Assembly: GCA_949752745.1 (NCBI GenBank) | Contig: OX457034.1 | Coordinates: forward strand, 32,283,544-32,347,543 | Direction: 5' to 3' | From: Protula sp. h YS-2021 | Lineage: Eukaryota > Annelida > Polychaeta > Sabellida > Serpulidae | Length of the DNA stretch: 64,000 nt | Shown here: positions 1 through 13,300 of the stretch, in pieces | Position numbering within the stretch: position 1 is the first letter of the stretch | How the letters are laid out: every line of letters begins with the position of its first letter | Translations under genes and position numbers: made by a program | Notes under the pieces: model-generated | Seen by the model: only the letters and a program-made list of their open reading frames with translations | Databases searched by the model: none | What the model was told of the DNA's origin: nothing

Positions 1-120
1 GAATTTGTGATATGGTTCAAGAGTTAGAAAGGAATGTATGTATACCTTTAGTAAAATTTGAACTTTATTTCTGGATACAAGCAATCGGTAGCTGCAACAA
101 GTATCAACAGAAACAAATCA
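1..120 (+). repeat. Internal sub-repeat A of the monomer
   Basis: This segment aligns to monomer positions 1134-1253 at about 92 of 120 positions by hand count (~77 %), essentially without gaps for the first 110 bp. Shared blocks include ATGTATGTAT, GTAAAA(T/A)TTG, TTTATTTCTG(G/C)ATACAA and TATCAAC. It lies 173 bp downstream of sub-repeat B of the previous monomer, so the pair forms a 173-bp tandem dimer across each monomer boundary. The same relation holds in every copy. It indicates that the long monomer was built partly from an older, shorter tandem repeat. Confidence 0.85.
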
Positions 121-382
121 CCAGAAAACATTGATGTAAAAATTCAAAGGTCCAGTACATAATACGGCATATCCTCGTCTCGGACATTTGTCGTTGTCAT
201 GTATCTGCGCCGTATGTCGAATTATGCTGACACAGTTGACGCCCCACTCTAGCGCTATTACTCTTATATTTATGACTTCCTTAAAATCTAAGCGGTTATT
301 GTTGCAAGATCAAAGATTTCAATTTAGTTCGTTCGTTGCATAGACTGCACATCCTAGCTTTTATTTTAGTGTTAATGCATGT

Positions 383-405
383 TTAACTGGCCAGTCGTTA
401 ACTGG
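383..405. repeat. ACTGGCCAGT palindrome with TTAACTGG direct repeats
   Basis: TTAACTGG occurs at 383-390 and again at 398-405, 15 bp apart. The 10-bp palindrome ACTGGCCAGT lies at 386-395, and CCAGT/ACTGG form a further inverted pair. The cluster is retained in all copies that I compared. It is the densest small symmetric motif in the monomer and a possible protein-binding site, but this is inference only. Confidence 0.5.
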
Positions 406-777
406 TCAACCGTCAATGATGGATAATGGATTTATAGACATGTCTTGTTATATTTTCCATGTTGATCAAACCAACACAGGTTAAACAAGACCCAAACAGT
501 CTGAGAAATCTGATAGATTCACAGCAGGTTATATACAAATAGTGAAAATGGTTAATTTGGTGGATACGTTAAATTTTGAAAGTGGAATATCTTTAAAAGT
601 ATTGGTGATAGAGAGACGGGGATTTGACGAGGTGATATGGCGAATATGAATTATGTATGATCCAGTAGTGTTTTTAGGCCATTCTGAGCCCTTTAAATTG
701 CACTTTTACAAAGGCAAAGTTTTCTACAGGCGAGTGTTAAATGAATGGTTTTAAGAACAGCGAGATAGTTTTTTTAT

Positions 778-795
778 AAATAGATTTGTCTATTT
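778..795. repeat. Short hairpin, 7-bp stem, 4-nt loop
   Basis: AAATAGA and TCTATTT are exact reverse complements separated by TTTG. The hairpin follows a T-run and is present in every monomer, including those where the preceding T-run changes length (3380, 52688). The stem is AT-rich and therefore weak. No function can be assigned. Confidence 0.65.
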
Positions 796-1077
796 CTTAG
801 TAATTGGATGAATGATCAGATCAGTCCTGGAAAAAACTTCACAATAACTATGTAACTGTTTGATATATTTTTTTAAAGTAAACCTTTGTAACCATATACA
901 TCCTTCATGTTACCAGTTACCAATACAAATATATGTAATGTAAGAAGCTACTAAATTTCAACTTACAATTTAGATGTTTTCAGCATTTTATTTACAGTAG
1001 ACTTTGTAAACCTAAATAATTAAAATGTACTTCTATTTCCAGCCGAGTGTGAGATGTGAGAAATAATTCTGGGGTTA

Positions 1078-1089
1078 CGGTATATACCG
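1078..1089. repeat. Perfect 12-bp palindrome CGGTATATACCG
   Basis: The sequence equals its own reverse complement. It is present in the monomers I followed, including those where the base just upstream varies (GGGG(T/C)TACGG in five copies around 33394-38618). It sits at the junction between sub-repeat units, where the paralogous unit has ACACATATACC instead. It could be a binding site for a dimeric protein, or it could be chance. Nothing else in the sequence decides this. Confidence 0.7.
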
Positions 1090-1133
1090 CCAACAACTGG
1101 AAAAATAAAAATAAATCAAGGGGTAATGTCATT

Positions 1134-1306
1134 GAATGTGTGATTTGTTTTAAGAACTACAAAAAGATGTATGTATTCCATAGGTAAAAATTGTAATTTA
1201 TTTCTGCATACAAACAATATGTATTTGCACCAATTATCAACTCTAAAGAAATCAGGTATTACACATATACCACCGACAAAAATGAAAATCCTGTGACTTT
1301 CTCAGT
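1134..1306 (+). repeat. Internal sub-repeat B of the monomer (173-bp unit)
   Basis: Begins GAATGTGTGATTTG, paralogous to GAATTTGTGATATG at the next monomer start (1307), giving a 173-bp spacing. The similarity also extends upstream of each start: ATATACC(A/G)CC(G/A)ACAA precedes the two units at 1265 and 1082. That suggests a third, more degenerate unit ending near 1133, in which TAAAATGTACTTCTATTTCC at 1021 resembles the B stretch around 1184. A third copy is less certain than A and B. Non-coding. Confidence 0.8.
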
Positions 1307-4300
1307 GAATTTGTGATATGGTTCAAGAGTTAGAAAGGAATGTATGTATACCTTTAGTAAAATTTGAACTTTATTTCTGGATACAAGCAATCGGTAGCTG
1401 CAACAAGTATCAACAGAAACAAATCACCAGAAAACATTGATGTAAAAATTCAAAGGTCCAGTACATAATACGGCATATCCTCGTCTCGGACATTTGTCGT
1501 TGTCATGTATCTGCGCCGTATGTCGAATTATGCTGACACAGTTGACGCCCCACTCTAGCGCTATTACTCTTATATTTATGCCTTCCTTAAAATCTAAGCG
1601 GTTATTGTTGCAAGATCAAAGATTTCAATTTAGTTCGTTCGTTGCATAGACTGCACATCCTAGCTTTTATTTTAGTGTTAATGCATGTTTAACTGGCCAG
1701 TCGTTAACTGGTCAACCGTCAATGATGGATAATGGATTTACAGACATGTCTTGTTATATTTTCCATGTTGATCAAACCAACACAGGTTAAACAAGACCCA
1801 AACAGTCTGAGAAATCTGATAGATTCACAGCAGGTTATATACAAATAGTGAAAATGGTTAATTTGGTGGATACGTTAAATTTTGAAAGTGGAATATCTTT
1901 AAAAGTATTGGTGATAGAGAGACGGGGATTTGACGAGGTGATATGGCGAATATGAATTATGTATGATCCAGTAGTGTTTTTAGGCCATTCTGAGCCCTTT
2001 AAATTGCACTTTTACAAAGGCAAAGTTTTCTACAGGCGAGTGTTAAATGAATGGTTTTAAGAACAGCGAGATAGTTTTTTTATAAATAGATTTGTCTATT
2101 TCTTAGTAATTGGATGAATGATCAGATCAGTCCTGGAAAAAACTTCACAATAACTATGTAACTGTTTGATATATTTTTTTAAAGTAAACCTTTGTAACCA
2201 TATACATCCTTCATGTTACCAGTTACCAATACAAATATATGTAATGTAAGAAGCTACTAAATTTCAACTTACAATTTAGATGTTTTCAGCATTTTATTTA
2301 CAGTAGACTTTGTAAACCTAAATAATTAAAATGTACTTCTATTTCCAGCCGAGTGTGAGATGTGAGAAATAATTCTGGGGTTACGGTATATACCGCCAAC
2401 AACTGGAAAAATAAAAATAAATCAAGGGGTAATGTCATTGAATGTGTGATTTGTTTTAAGAACTACAAAAAGATGTATGTATTCCATAGGTAAAAATTGT
2501 AATTTATTTCTGCATACAAACAATATGTATTTGCACCAATTATCAACTCTAAAGAAATCAGGTATTACACATATACCACCGACAAAAATGAAAATCCTGT
2601 GACTTTCTCAGTGAATTTGTGATATGGTTCAAGAGTTAGAAAGGAATGTATGTATACCTTTAGTAAAATTTGAACTTTATTTCTGGATACAAGCAATCGG
2701 TAGCTGCAACAAGTATCAACAGAAACAAATCACCAGAAAACATTGATGTAAAAATTCAAAGGTCCAGTACATAATACGGCATATCCTCGTCTCGGACATT
2801 TGTCGTTGTCATGTATCTGCGCCGTATGTCGAATTATGCTGACACAGTTGACGCCCCACTCTAGCGCTATTACTCTTATATTTATGCCTTCCTTAAAATC
2901 TAAGCGGTTATTGTTGCAAGATCAAAGATTTCAATTTAGTTCGTTCGTTGCATAGACTGCACATCCTAGCTTTTATTTTAGTGTTAATGCATGTTTAACT
3001 GGCCAGTCGTTAACTGGTCAACCGTCAATGATGGATAATGGATTTACAGACATGTCTTGTTATATTTTCCATGTTGATCAAACCAACACAGGTTAAACAA
3101 GACCCAAACAGTCTGAGAAATCTGATAGATTCACAGCAGGTTATATACAAATAGTGAAAATGGTTAATTTGGTGGATACGTTAAATTTTGAAAGTGGAAT
3201 ATCTTTAAAAGTATTGGTGATAGAGAGACGGGGATTTGACGAGGTGATATGGCGAATATGAATTATGTATGATCCAGTAGTGTTTTTAGGCCATTCTGAG
3301 CCCTTTAAATTGCACTTTTACAAAGGCAAAGTTTTCTACAGGCGAGTGTTAAATGAATGGTTTTAAGAACAGCGAGATAGTTTTTTTTATAAATAGATTT
3401 GTCTATTTCTTAGTGATTGGATGAATGATCAGATCAGTCCTGGAAAAAACTTCACAATAACTATGTAACTGTTTGATATATTTTTTTAAAGTAAACCTTT
3501 GTAACCATATACATCCTTCATGTTACCAGTTACCAATACAAATATATGTAATGTAAGAAGCTACTAAATTTCAACTTACAATTTAGATGTTTTCAGCATT
3601 TTATTTACAGTAGACTTTGTAAACCTAAATAATTAAAATGTACTTCTATTTCCAGCCGAGTGTGAGATGTGAGAAATAATTCTGGGGTTACGGTATATAC
3701 CGCCAACAACTGGAAAAATAAAAATAAATCAAGGGGTAATGTCATTGAATGTGTGATTTGTTTTAAGAACTGCAAAAAGATGTATGTATTCCATAGGTAA
3801 AAATTGTAATTTATTTCTGCATACAAACAATATGTATTTGCACCAATTATCAACTCTAAAGAAATCAGGTATTACACATATACCACCGACAAAAATGAAA
3901 ATCCTGTGACTTTCTCAGTGAATTTGTGATATGGTTCAAGAGTTAGAAAGGAATGTATGTATACCTTTAGTAAAATTTGAACTTTATTTCTGGATACAAG
4001 CAATCGGTAGCTGCAACAAGTATCAACAGAAACAAATCACCAGAAAACATTGATGTAAAAATTCAAAGGTCCAGTACATAATACGGCATATCCTCGTCTC
4101 GGACATTTGTCGTTGTCATGTATCTGCGCCGTATGTCGAATTATGCTGACACAGTTGACGCCCCACTCTAGCGCTATTACTCTTATATTTATGACTTCCT
4201 TAAAATCTAAGCGGTTATTGTTGCAAGATCAAAGATTTCAATTTAGTTCGTTCGTTGCATAGACTGCACATCCTAGCTTTTATTTTAGTGTTAATGCATG

Positions 4301-7300
4301 TTTAACTGGCCAGTCGTTAACTGGTCAACCGTCAATGATGGATAATGGATTTACAGACATGTCTTGTTATATTTTCCATGTTGATCAAACCAACACAGGT
4401 TAAACAAGACCCAAACAGTCTGAGAAATCTGATAGATTCACAGCAGGTTATATACAAATAGTGAAAATGGTTAATTTGGTGGATACGTTAAATTTTGAAA
4501 GTGGAATATCTTTAAAAGTATTGGTGATAGAGAGACGGGGATTTGACGAGGTGATATGGCGAATATGAATTATGTATGATCCAGTAGTGTTTTTAGGCCA
4601 TTCTGAGCCCTTTAAATTGCACTTTTACAAAGGCAAAGTTTTCTACAGGCGAGTGTTAAATGAATGGTTTTAAGAACAGCGAGATAGTTTTTTTATAAAT
4701 AGATTTGTCTATTTCTTAGTGATTGGATGAATGATCAGATCAGTCCTGGAAAAAACTTCACAATAACTATGTAACTGTTTGATATATTTTTTTAAAGTAA
4801 ACCTTTGTAACCATATACATCCTTCATGTTACCAGTTACCAATACAAATATATGTAATGTAAGAAGCTACTAAATTTCAACTTACAATTTAGATGTTTTC
4901 AGCATTTTATTTACAGTAGACTTTGTAAACCTAAATAATTAAAATGTACTTCTATTTCCAGCCGAGTGTGAGATGTGAGAAATAATTCTGGGGTTACGGT
5001 ATATACCGCCAACAACTGGAAAAATAAAAATAAATCAAGGGGTAATGTCATTGAATGTGTGATTTGTTTTAAGAACTACAAAAAGATGTATGTATTCCAT
5101 AGGTAAAAATTGTAATTTATTTCTGCATACAAACAATATGTATTTGCACCAATTATCAACTCTAAAGAAATCAGGTATTACACATATACCACCGACAAAA
5201 ATGAAAATCCTGTGACTTTCTCAGTGAATTTGTGATATGGTTCAAGAGTTAGAAAGGAATGTATGTATACCTTTAGTAAAATTTGAACTTTATTTCTGGA
5301 TACAAGCAATCGGTAGCTGCAACAAGTATCAACAGAAACAAATCACCAGAAAACATTGATGTAAAAATTCAAAGGTCCAGTACATAATACGGCATATCCT
5401 CGTCTCGGACATTTGTCGTTGTCATGTATCTGCGCCGTATGTCGAATTATGCTGACACAGTTGACGCCCCACTCTAGCGCTATTACTCTTATATTTATGA
5501 CTTCCTTAAAATCTAAGCGGTTATTGTTGCAAGATCAAAGATTTCAATTTAGTTCGTTCGTTGCATAGACTGCACATCCTAGCTTTTATTTTAGTGTTAA
5601 TGCATGTTTAACTGGCCAGTCGTTAACTGGTCAACCGTCAATGATGGATAATGGATTTACAGACATGTCTTGTTATATTTTCCATGTTGATCAAACCAAC
5701 ACAGGTTAAACAAGACCCAAACAGTCTGAGAAATCTGATAGATTCACAGCAGGTTATATACAAATAGTGAAAATGGTTAATTTGGTGGATACGTTAAATT
5801 TTGAAAGTGGAATATCTTTAAAAGTATTGGTGATAGAGAGACGGGGATTTGACGAGGTGATATGGCGAATATGAATTATGTATGATCCAGTAGTGTTTTT
5901 AGGCCATTCTGAGCCCTTTAAATTGCACTTTTACAAAGGCAAAGTTTTCTACAGGCGAGTGTTAAATGAATGGTTTTAAGAACAGCGAGATAGTTTTTTT
6001 ATAAATAGATTTGTCTATTTCTTAGTGATTGGATGAATGATCAGATCAGTCCTGGAAAAAACTTCACAATAACTATGTAACTGTTTGATATATTTTTTTA
6101 AAGTAAACCTTTGTAACCATATACATCCTTCATGTTACCAGTTACCAATACAAATATATGTAATGTAAGAAGCTACTAAATTTCAACTTACAATTTAGAT
6201 GTTTTCAGCATTTTATTTACAGTAGACTTTGTAAACCTAAATAATTAAAATGTACTTCTATTTCCAGCCGAGTGTGAGATGTGAGAAATAATTCTGGGGT
6301 TACGGTATATACCGCCAACAACTGGAAAAATAAAAATAAATCAAGGGGTAATGTCATTGAATGTGTGATTTGTTTTAAGAACTACAAAAAGATGTATGTA
6401 TTCCATAGGTAAAAATTGTAATTTATTTCTGCATACAAACAATATGTATTTGCACCAATTATCAACTCTAAAGAAATCAGGTATTACACATATACCACCG
6501 ACAAAAATGAAAATCCTGTGACTTTCTCAGTGAATTTGTGATATGGTTCAAGAGTTAGAAAGGAATGTATGTATACCTTTAGTAAAATTTGAACTTTATT
6601 TCTGGATACAAGCAATCGGTAGCTGCAACAAGTATCAACAGAAACAAATCACCAGAAAACATTGATGTAAAAATTCAAAGGTCCAGTACATAATACGGCA
6701 TATCCTCGTCTCGGACATTTGTCGTTGTCATGTATCTGCGCCGTATGTCGAATTATGCTGACACAGTTGACGCCCCACTCTAGCGCTATTACTCTTATAT
6801 TTATGACTTCCTTAAAATCTAAGCGGTTATTGTTGCAAGATCAAAGATTTCAATTTAGTTCGTTCGTTGCATAGACTGCACATCCTAGCTTTTATTTTAG
6901 TGTTAATGCATGTTTAACTGGCCAGTCGTTAACTGGTCAACCGTCAATGATGGATAATGGATTTACAGACATGTCTTGTTATATTTTCCATGTTGATCAA
7001 ACCAACACAGGTTAAACAAGACCCAAACAGTCTGAGAAATCTGATAGATTCACAGCAGGTTATATACAAATAGTGAAAATGGTTAATTTGGTGGATACGT
7101 TAAATTTTGAAAGTGGAATATCTTTAAAAGTATTGGTGATAGAGAGACGGGGATTTGACGAGGTGATATGGCGAATATGAATTATGTATGATCCAGTAGT
7201 GTTTTTAGGCCATTCTGAGCCCTTTAAATTGCACTTTTACAAAGGCAAAGTTTTCTACAGGCGAGTGTTAAATGAATGGTTTTAAGAACAGCGAGATAGT

Positions 7301-10300
7301 TTTTTTATAAATAGATTTGTCTATTTCTTAGTGATTGGATGAATGATCAGATCAGTCCTGGAAAAAACTTCACAATAACTATGTAACTGTTTGATATATT
7401 TTTTTAAAGTAAACCTTTGTAACCATATACATCCTTCATGTTACCAGTTACCAAAACAAATATATGTAATGTAAGAAGCTACTAAATTTCAACTTACAAT
7501 TTAGATATTTTCAGCATTTTATTTACAGTAGACTTTGTAAACCTAAATAATTAAAATGTACTTCTATTTCCAGCCGAGTGTGAGATGTGAGAAATAATTC
7601 TGGGGTTACGGTATATACCGCCAACAACTGGAAAAATAAAAATAAATCAAGGGGTAATGTCATTGAATGTGTGATTTGTTTTAAGAACTACAAAAAGATG
7701 TATGTATTCCATAGGTAAAAATTGTAATTTATTTCTGCATACAAACAATATGTATTTGCACCAATTATCAACTCTAAAGAAATCAGGTATTACACATATA
7801 CCACCGACAAAAATGAAAATCCTGTGACTTTCTCAGTGAATTTGTGATATGGTTCAAGAGTTAGAAAGGAATGTATGTATACCTTTAGTAAAATTTGAAC
7901 TTTATTTCTGGATACAAGCAATCGGTAGCTGCAACAAGTATCAACAGAAACAAATCACCAGAAAACATTGATGTAAAAATTCAAAGGTCCAGTACATAAT
8001 ACGGCATATCCTCGTCTCGGACATTTGTCGTTGTCATGTATCTGCGCCGTATGTCGAATTATGCTGACACAGTTGACGCCCCACTCTAGCGCTATTACTC
8101 TTATATTTATGACTTCCTTAAAATCTAAGCGGTTATTGTTGCAAGATCAAAGATTTCAATTTAGTTCGTTCGTTGCATAGACTGCACATCCTAGCTTTTA
8201 TTTTAGTGTTAATGCATGTTTAACTGGCCAGTCGTTAACTGGTCAACCGTCAATGATGGATAATGGATTTACAGACATGTCTTGTTATATTTTCCATGTT
8301 GATCAAACCAACACAGGTTAAACAAGACCCAAACAGTCTGAGAAATCTGATAGATTCACAGCAGGTTATATACAAATAGTGAAAATGGTTAATTTGGTGG
8401 ATACGTTAAATTTTGAAAGTGGAATATCTTTAAAAGTATTGGTGATAGAGAGACGGGGATTTGACGAGGTGATATGGCGAATATGAATTATGTATGATCC
8501 AGTAGTGTTTTTAGGCCATTCTGAGCCCTTTAAATTGCACTTTTACAAAGGCAAAGTTTTCTACAGGCGAGTGTTAAATGAATGGTTTTAAGAACAGCGA
8601 GATAGTTTTTTTATAAATAGATTTGTCTATTTCTTAGTGATTGGATGAATGATCAGATCAGTCCTGGAAAAAACTTCACAATAACTATGTAACTGTTTGA
8701 TATATTTTTTTAAAGTAAACCTTTGTAACCATATACATCCTTCATGTTACCAGTTACCAATACAAATATATGTAATGTAAGAAGCTACTAAATTTCAACT
8801 TACAATTTAGATGTTTTCAGCATTTTATTTACAGTAGACTTTGTAAACCTAAATAATTAAAATGTACTTCTATTTCCAGCCGAGTGTGAGATGTGAGAAA
8901 TAATTCTGGGGTTACGGTATATACCGCCAACAACTGGAAAAATAAAAATAAATCAAGGGGTAATGTCATTGAATGTGTGATTTGTTTTAAGAACTACAAA
9001 AAGATGTATGTATTCCATAGGTAAAAATTGTAATTTATTTCTGCATACAAACAATATGTATTTGCACCAATTATCAACTCTAAAGAAATCAGGTATTACA
9101 CATATACCACCGACAAAAATGAAAATCCTGTGACTTTCTCAGTGAATTTGTGATATGGTTCAAGAGTTAGAAAGGAATGTATGTATACCTTTAGTAAAAT
9201 TTGAACTTTATTTCTGGATACAAGCAATCGGTAGCTGCAACAAGTATCAACAGAAACAAATCACCAGAAAACATTGATGTAAAAATTCAAAGGTCCAGTA
9301 CATAATACGGCATATCCTCGTCTCGGACATTTGTCGTTGTCATGTATCTGCGCCGTATGTCGAATTATGCTGACACAGTTGACGCCCCACTCTAGCGCTA
9401 TTACTCTTATATTTATGACTTCCTTAAAATCTAAGCGGTTATTGTTGCAAGATCAAAGATTTCAATTTAGTTCGTTCGTTGCATAGACTGCACATCCTAG
9501 CTTTTATTTTAGTGTTAATGCATGTTTAACTGGCCAGTCGTTAACTGGTCAACCGTCAATGATGGATAATGGATTTACAGACATGTCTTGTTATATTTTC
9601 CATGTTGATCAAACCAACACAGGTTAAACAAGACCCAAACAGTCTGAGAAATCTGATAGATTCACAGCAGGTTATATACAAATAGTGAAAATGGTTAATT
9701 TGGTGGATACGTTAAATTTTGAAAGTGGAATATCTTTAAAAGTATTGGTGATAGAGAGACGGGGATTTGACGAGGTGATATGGCGAATATGAATTATGTA
9801 TGATCCAGTAGTGTTTTTAGGCCATTCTGAGCCCTTTAAATTGCACTTTTACAAAGGCAAAGTTTTCTACAGGCGAGTGTTAAATGAATGGTTCTAAGAA
9901 CAGCGAGATAGTTTTTTTATAAATAGATTTGTCTATTTCTTAGTGATTGGATGAATGATCAGATCAGTCCTGGAAAAAACTTCACAATAACTATGTAACT
10001 GTTTGATATATTTTTTTAAAGTAAACCTTTGTAACCATATACATCCTTCATGTTACCAGTTACCAATACAAATATATGTAATGTAAGAAGCTACTAAATT
10101 TCAACTTACAATTTAGATGTTTTCAGCATTTTATTTACAGTAGACTTTGTAAACCTAAATAATTAAAATGTACTTCTATTTCCAGCCGAGTGTGAGATGT
10201 GAGAAATAATTCTGGGGTTACGGTATATACCGCCAACAACTGGAAAAATAAAAATAAATCAAGGGGTAATGTCATTGAATGTGTGATTTGTTTTAAGAAC

Positions 10301-13300
10301 TACAAAAAGATGTATGTATTCCATAGGTAAAAATTGTAATTTATTTCTGCATACAAACAATATGTATTTGCACCAATTATCAACTCTAAAGAAATCAGGT
10401 ATTACACATATACCACCGACAAAAATGAAAATCCTGTGACTTTCTCAGTGAATTTGTGATATGGTTCAAGAGTTAGAAAGGAATGTATGTATACCTTTAG
10501 TAAAATTTGAACTTTATTTCTGGATACAAGCAATCGGTAGCTGCAACAAGTATCAACAGAAACAAATCACCAGAAAACATTGATGTAAAAATTCAAAGGT
10601 CCAGTACATAATACGGCATATCCTCGTCTCGGACATTTGTCGTTGTCATGTATCTGCGCCGTATGTCGAATTATGCTGACACAGTTGACGCCCCACTCTA
10701 GCGCTATTACTCTTATATTTATGACTTCCTTAAAATCTAAGCGGTTATTGTTGCAAGATCAAAGATTTCAATTTAGTTCGTTCGTTGCATAGACTGCACA
10801 TCCTAGCTTTTATTTTAGTGTTAATGCATGTTTAACTGGCCAGTCGTTAACTGGTCAACCGTCAATGATGGATAATGGATTTACAGACATGTCTTGTTAT
10901 ATTTTCCATGTTGATCAAACCAACACAGGTTAAACAAGACCCAAACAGTCTGAGAAATCTGATAGATTCACAGCAGGTTATATACAAATAGTGAAAATGG
11001 TTAATTTGGTGGATACGTTAAATTTTGAAAGTGGAATATCTTTAAAAGTATTGGTGATAGAGAGACGGGGATTTGACGAGGTGATATGGCGAATATGAAT
11101 TATGTATGATCCAGTAGTGTTTTTAGGCCATTCTGAGCCCTTTAAATTGCACTTTTACAAAGGCAAAGTTTTCTACAGGCGAGTGTTAAATGAATGGTTT
11201 TAAGAACAGCGAGATAGTTTTTTTATAAATAGATTTGTCTATTTCTTAGTGATTGGATGAATGATCAGATCAGTCCTGGAAAAAACTTCACAATAACTAT
11301 GTAACTGTTTGATATATTTTTTTAAAGTAAACCTTTGTAACCATATACATCCTTCATGTTACCAGTTACCAATACAAATATATGTAATGTAAGAAGCTAC
11401 TAAATTTCAACTTACAATTTAGATGTTTTCAGCATTTTATTTACAGTAGACTTTGTAAACCTAAATAATTAAAATGTACTTCTATTTCCAGCCGAGTGTG
11501 AGATGTGAGAAATAATTCTGGGGTTACGGTATATACCGCCAACAACTGGAAAAATAAAAATAAATCAAGGGGTAATGTCATTGAATGTGTGATTTGTTTT
11601 AAGAACTACAAAAAGATGTATGTATTCCATAGGTAAAAATTGTAATTTATTTCTGCATACAAACAATATGTATTTGCACCAATTATCAACTCTAAAGAAA
11701 TCAGGTATTACACATATACCACCGACAAAAATGAAAATCCTGTGACTTTCTCAGTGAATTTGTGATATGGTTCAAGAGTTAGAAAGGAATGTATGTATAC
11801 CTTTAGTAAAATTTGAACTTTATTTCTGGATACAAGCAATCGGTAGCTGCAACAAGTATCAACAGAAACAAATCACCAGAAAACATTGATGTAAAAATTC
11901 AAAGGTCCAGTACATAATACGGCATATCCTCGTCTCGGACATTTGTCGTTGTCATGTATCTGCGCCGTATGTCGAATTATGCTGACACAGTTGACGCCCC
12001 ACTCTAGCGCTATTACTCTTATATTTATGACTTCCTTAAAATCTAAGCGGTTATTGTTGCAAGATCAAAGATTTCAATTTAGTTCGTTCGTTGCATAGAC
12101 TGCACATCCTAGCTTTTATTTTAGTGTTAATGCATGTTTAACTGGCCAGTCGTTAACTGGTCAACCGTCAATGATGGATAATGGATTTACAGACATGTCT
12201 TGTTATATTTTCCATGTTGATCAAACCAACACAGGTTAAACAAGACCCAAACAGTCTGAGAAATCTGATAGATTCACAGCAGGTTATATACAAATAGTGA
12301 AAATGGTTAATTTGGTGGATACGTTAAATTTTGAAAGTGGAATATCTTTAAAAGTATTGGTGATAGAGAGACGGGGATTTGACGAGGTGATATGGCGAAT
12401 ATGAATTATGTATGATCCAGTAGTGTTTTTAGGCCATTCTGAGCCCTTTAAATTGCACTTTTACAAAGGCAAAGTTTTCTACAGGCGAGTGTTAAATGAA
12501 TGGTTTTAAGAACAGCGAGATAGTTTTTTTATAAATAGATTTGTCTATTTCTTAGTGATTGGATGAATGATCAGATCAGTCCTGGAAAAAACTTCACAAT
12601 AACTATGTAACTGTTTGATATATTTTTTTAAAGTAAACCTTTGTAACCATATACATCCTTCATGTTACCAGTTACCAATACAAATATATGTAATGTAAGA
12701 AGCTACTAAATTTCAACTTACAATTTAGATGTTTTCAGCATTTTATTTACAGTAGACTTTGTAAACCTAAATAATTAAAATGTACTTCTATTTCCAGCCG
12801 AGTGTGAGATGTGAGAAATAATTCTGGGGTTACGGTATATACCGCCAACAACTGGAAAAATAAAAATAAATCAAGGGGTAATGTCATTGAATGTGTGATT
12901 TGTTTTAAGAACTACAAAAAGATGTATGTATTCCATAGGTAAAAATTGTAATTTATTTCTGCATACAAACAATATGTATTTGCACCAATTATCAACTCTA
13001 AAGAAATCAGGTATTACACATATACCACCGACAAAAATGAAAATCCTGTGACTTTCTCAGTGAATTTGTGATATGGTTCAAGAGTTAGAAAGGAATGTAT
13101 GTATACCTTTAGTAAAATTTGAACTTTATTTCTGGATACAAGCAATCGGTAGCTGCAACAAGTATCAACAGAAACAAATCACCAGAAAACATTGATGTAA
13201 AAATTCAAAGGTCCAGTACATAATACGGCATATCCTCGTCTCGGACATTTGTCGTTGTCATGTATCTGCGCCGTATGTCGAATTATGCTGACACAGTTGA

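Larger units (their letters stand above)
1..1306 (+). repeat. Reference satellite monomer (1306 bp)
   Basis: Taken as one period because the same start motif recurs at 1307. The choice of position 1 as origin is arbitrary. Notable landmarks within the unit are sub-repeat A (1-120), an ACTGGCCAGT palindrome cluster (383-405), a hairpin (778-795), a run of 7 T near 868, a CGGTATATACCG palindrome (1078-1089) and sub-repeat B (1134-1306). This copy differs from the majority by T at 434 and A at 802. The length is far above one nucleosome and close to seven or eight of the internal ~173-bp units, although only two are clearly recognisable. The family is not one I can name. Confidence 0.95.

Noticed and set aside
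331..347. CENP-B-box-like sequence GTTCGTTGCATAGACTG
   Set aside because: It matches TTCG and the central A of the CENP-B core but lacks the essential CGGG, so only about five of nine core bases fit.
3605..3853. 82-codon minus-strand open frame
   Set aside because: Open only in this monomer, because A to G at 3772 removes a minus-strand TAG found in the other copies. Low-complexity hydrophobic translation, no family.
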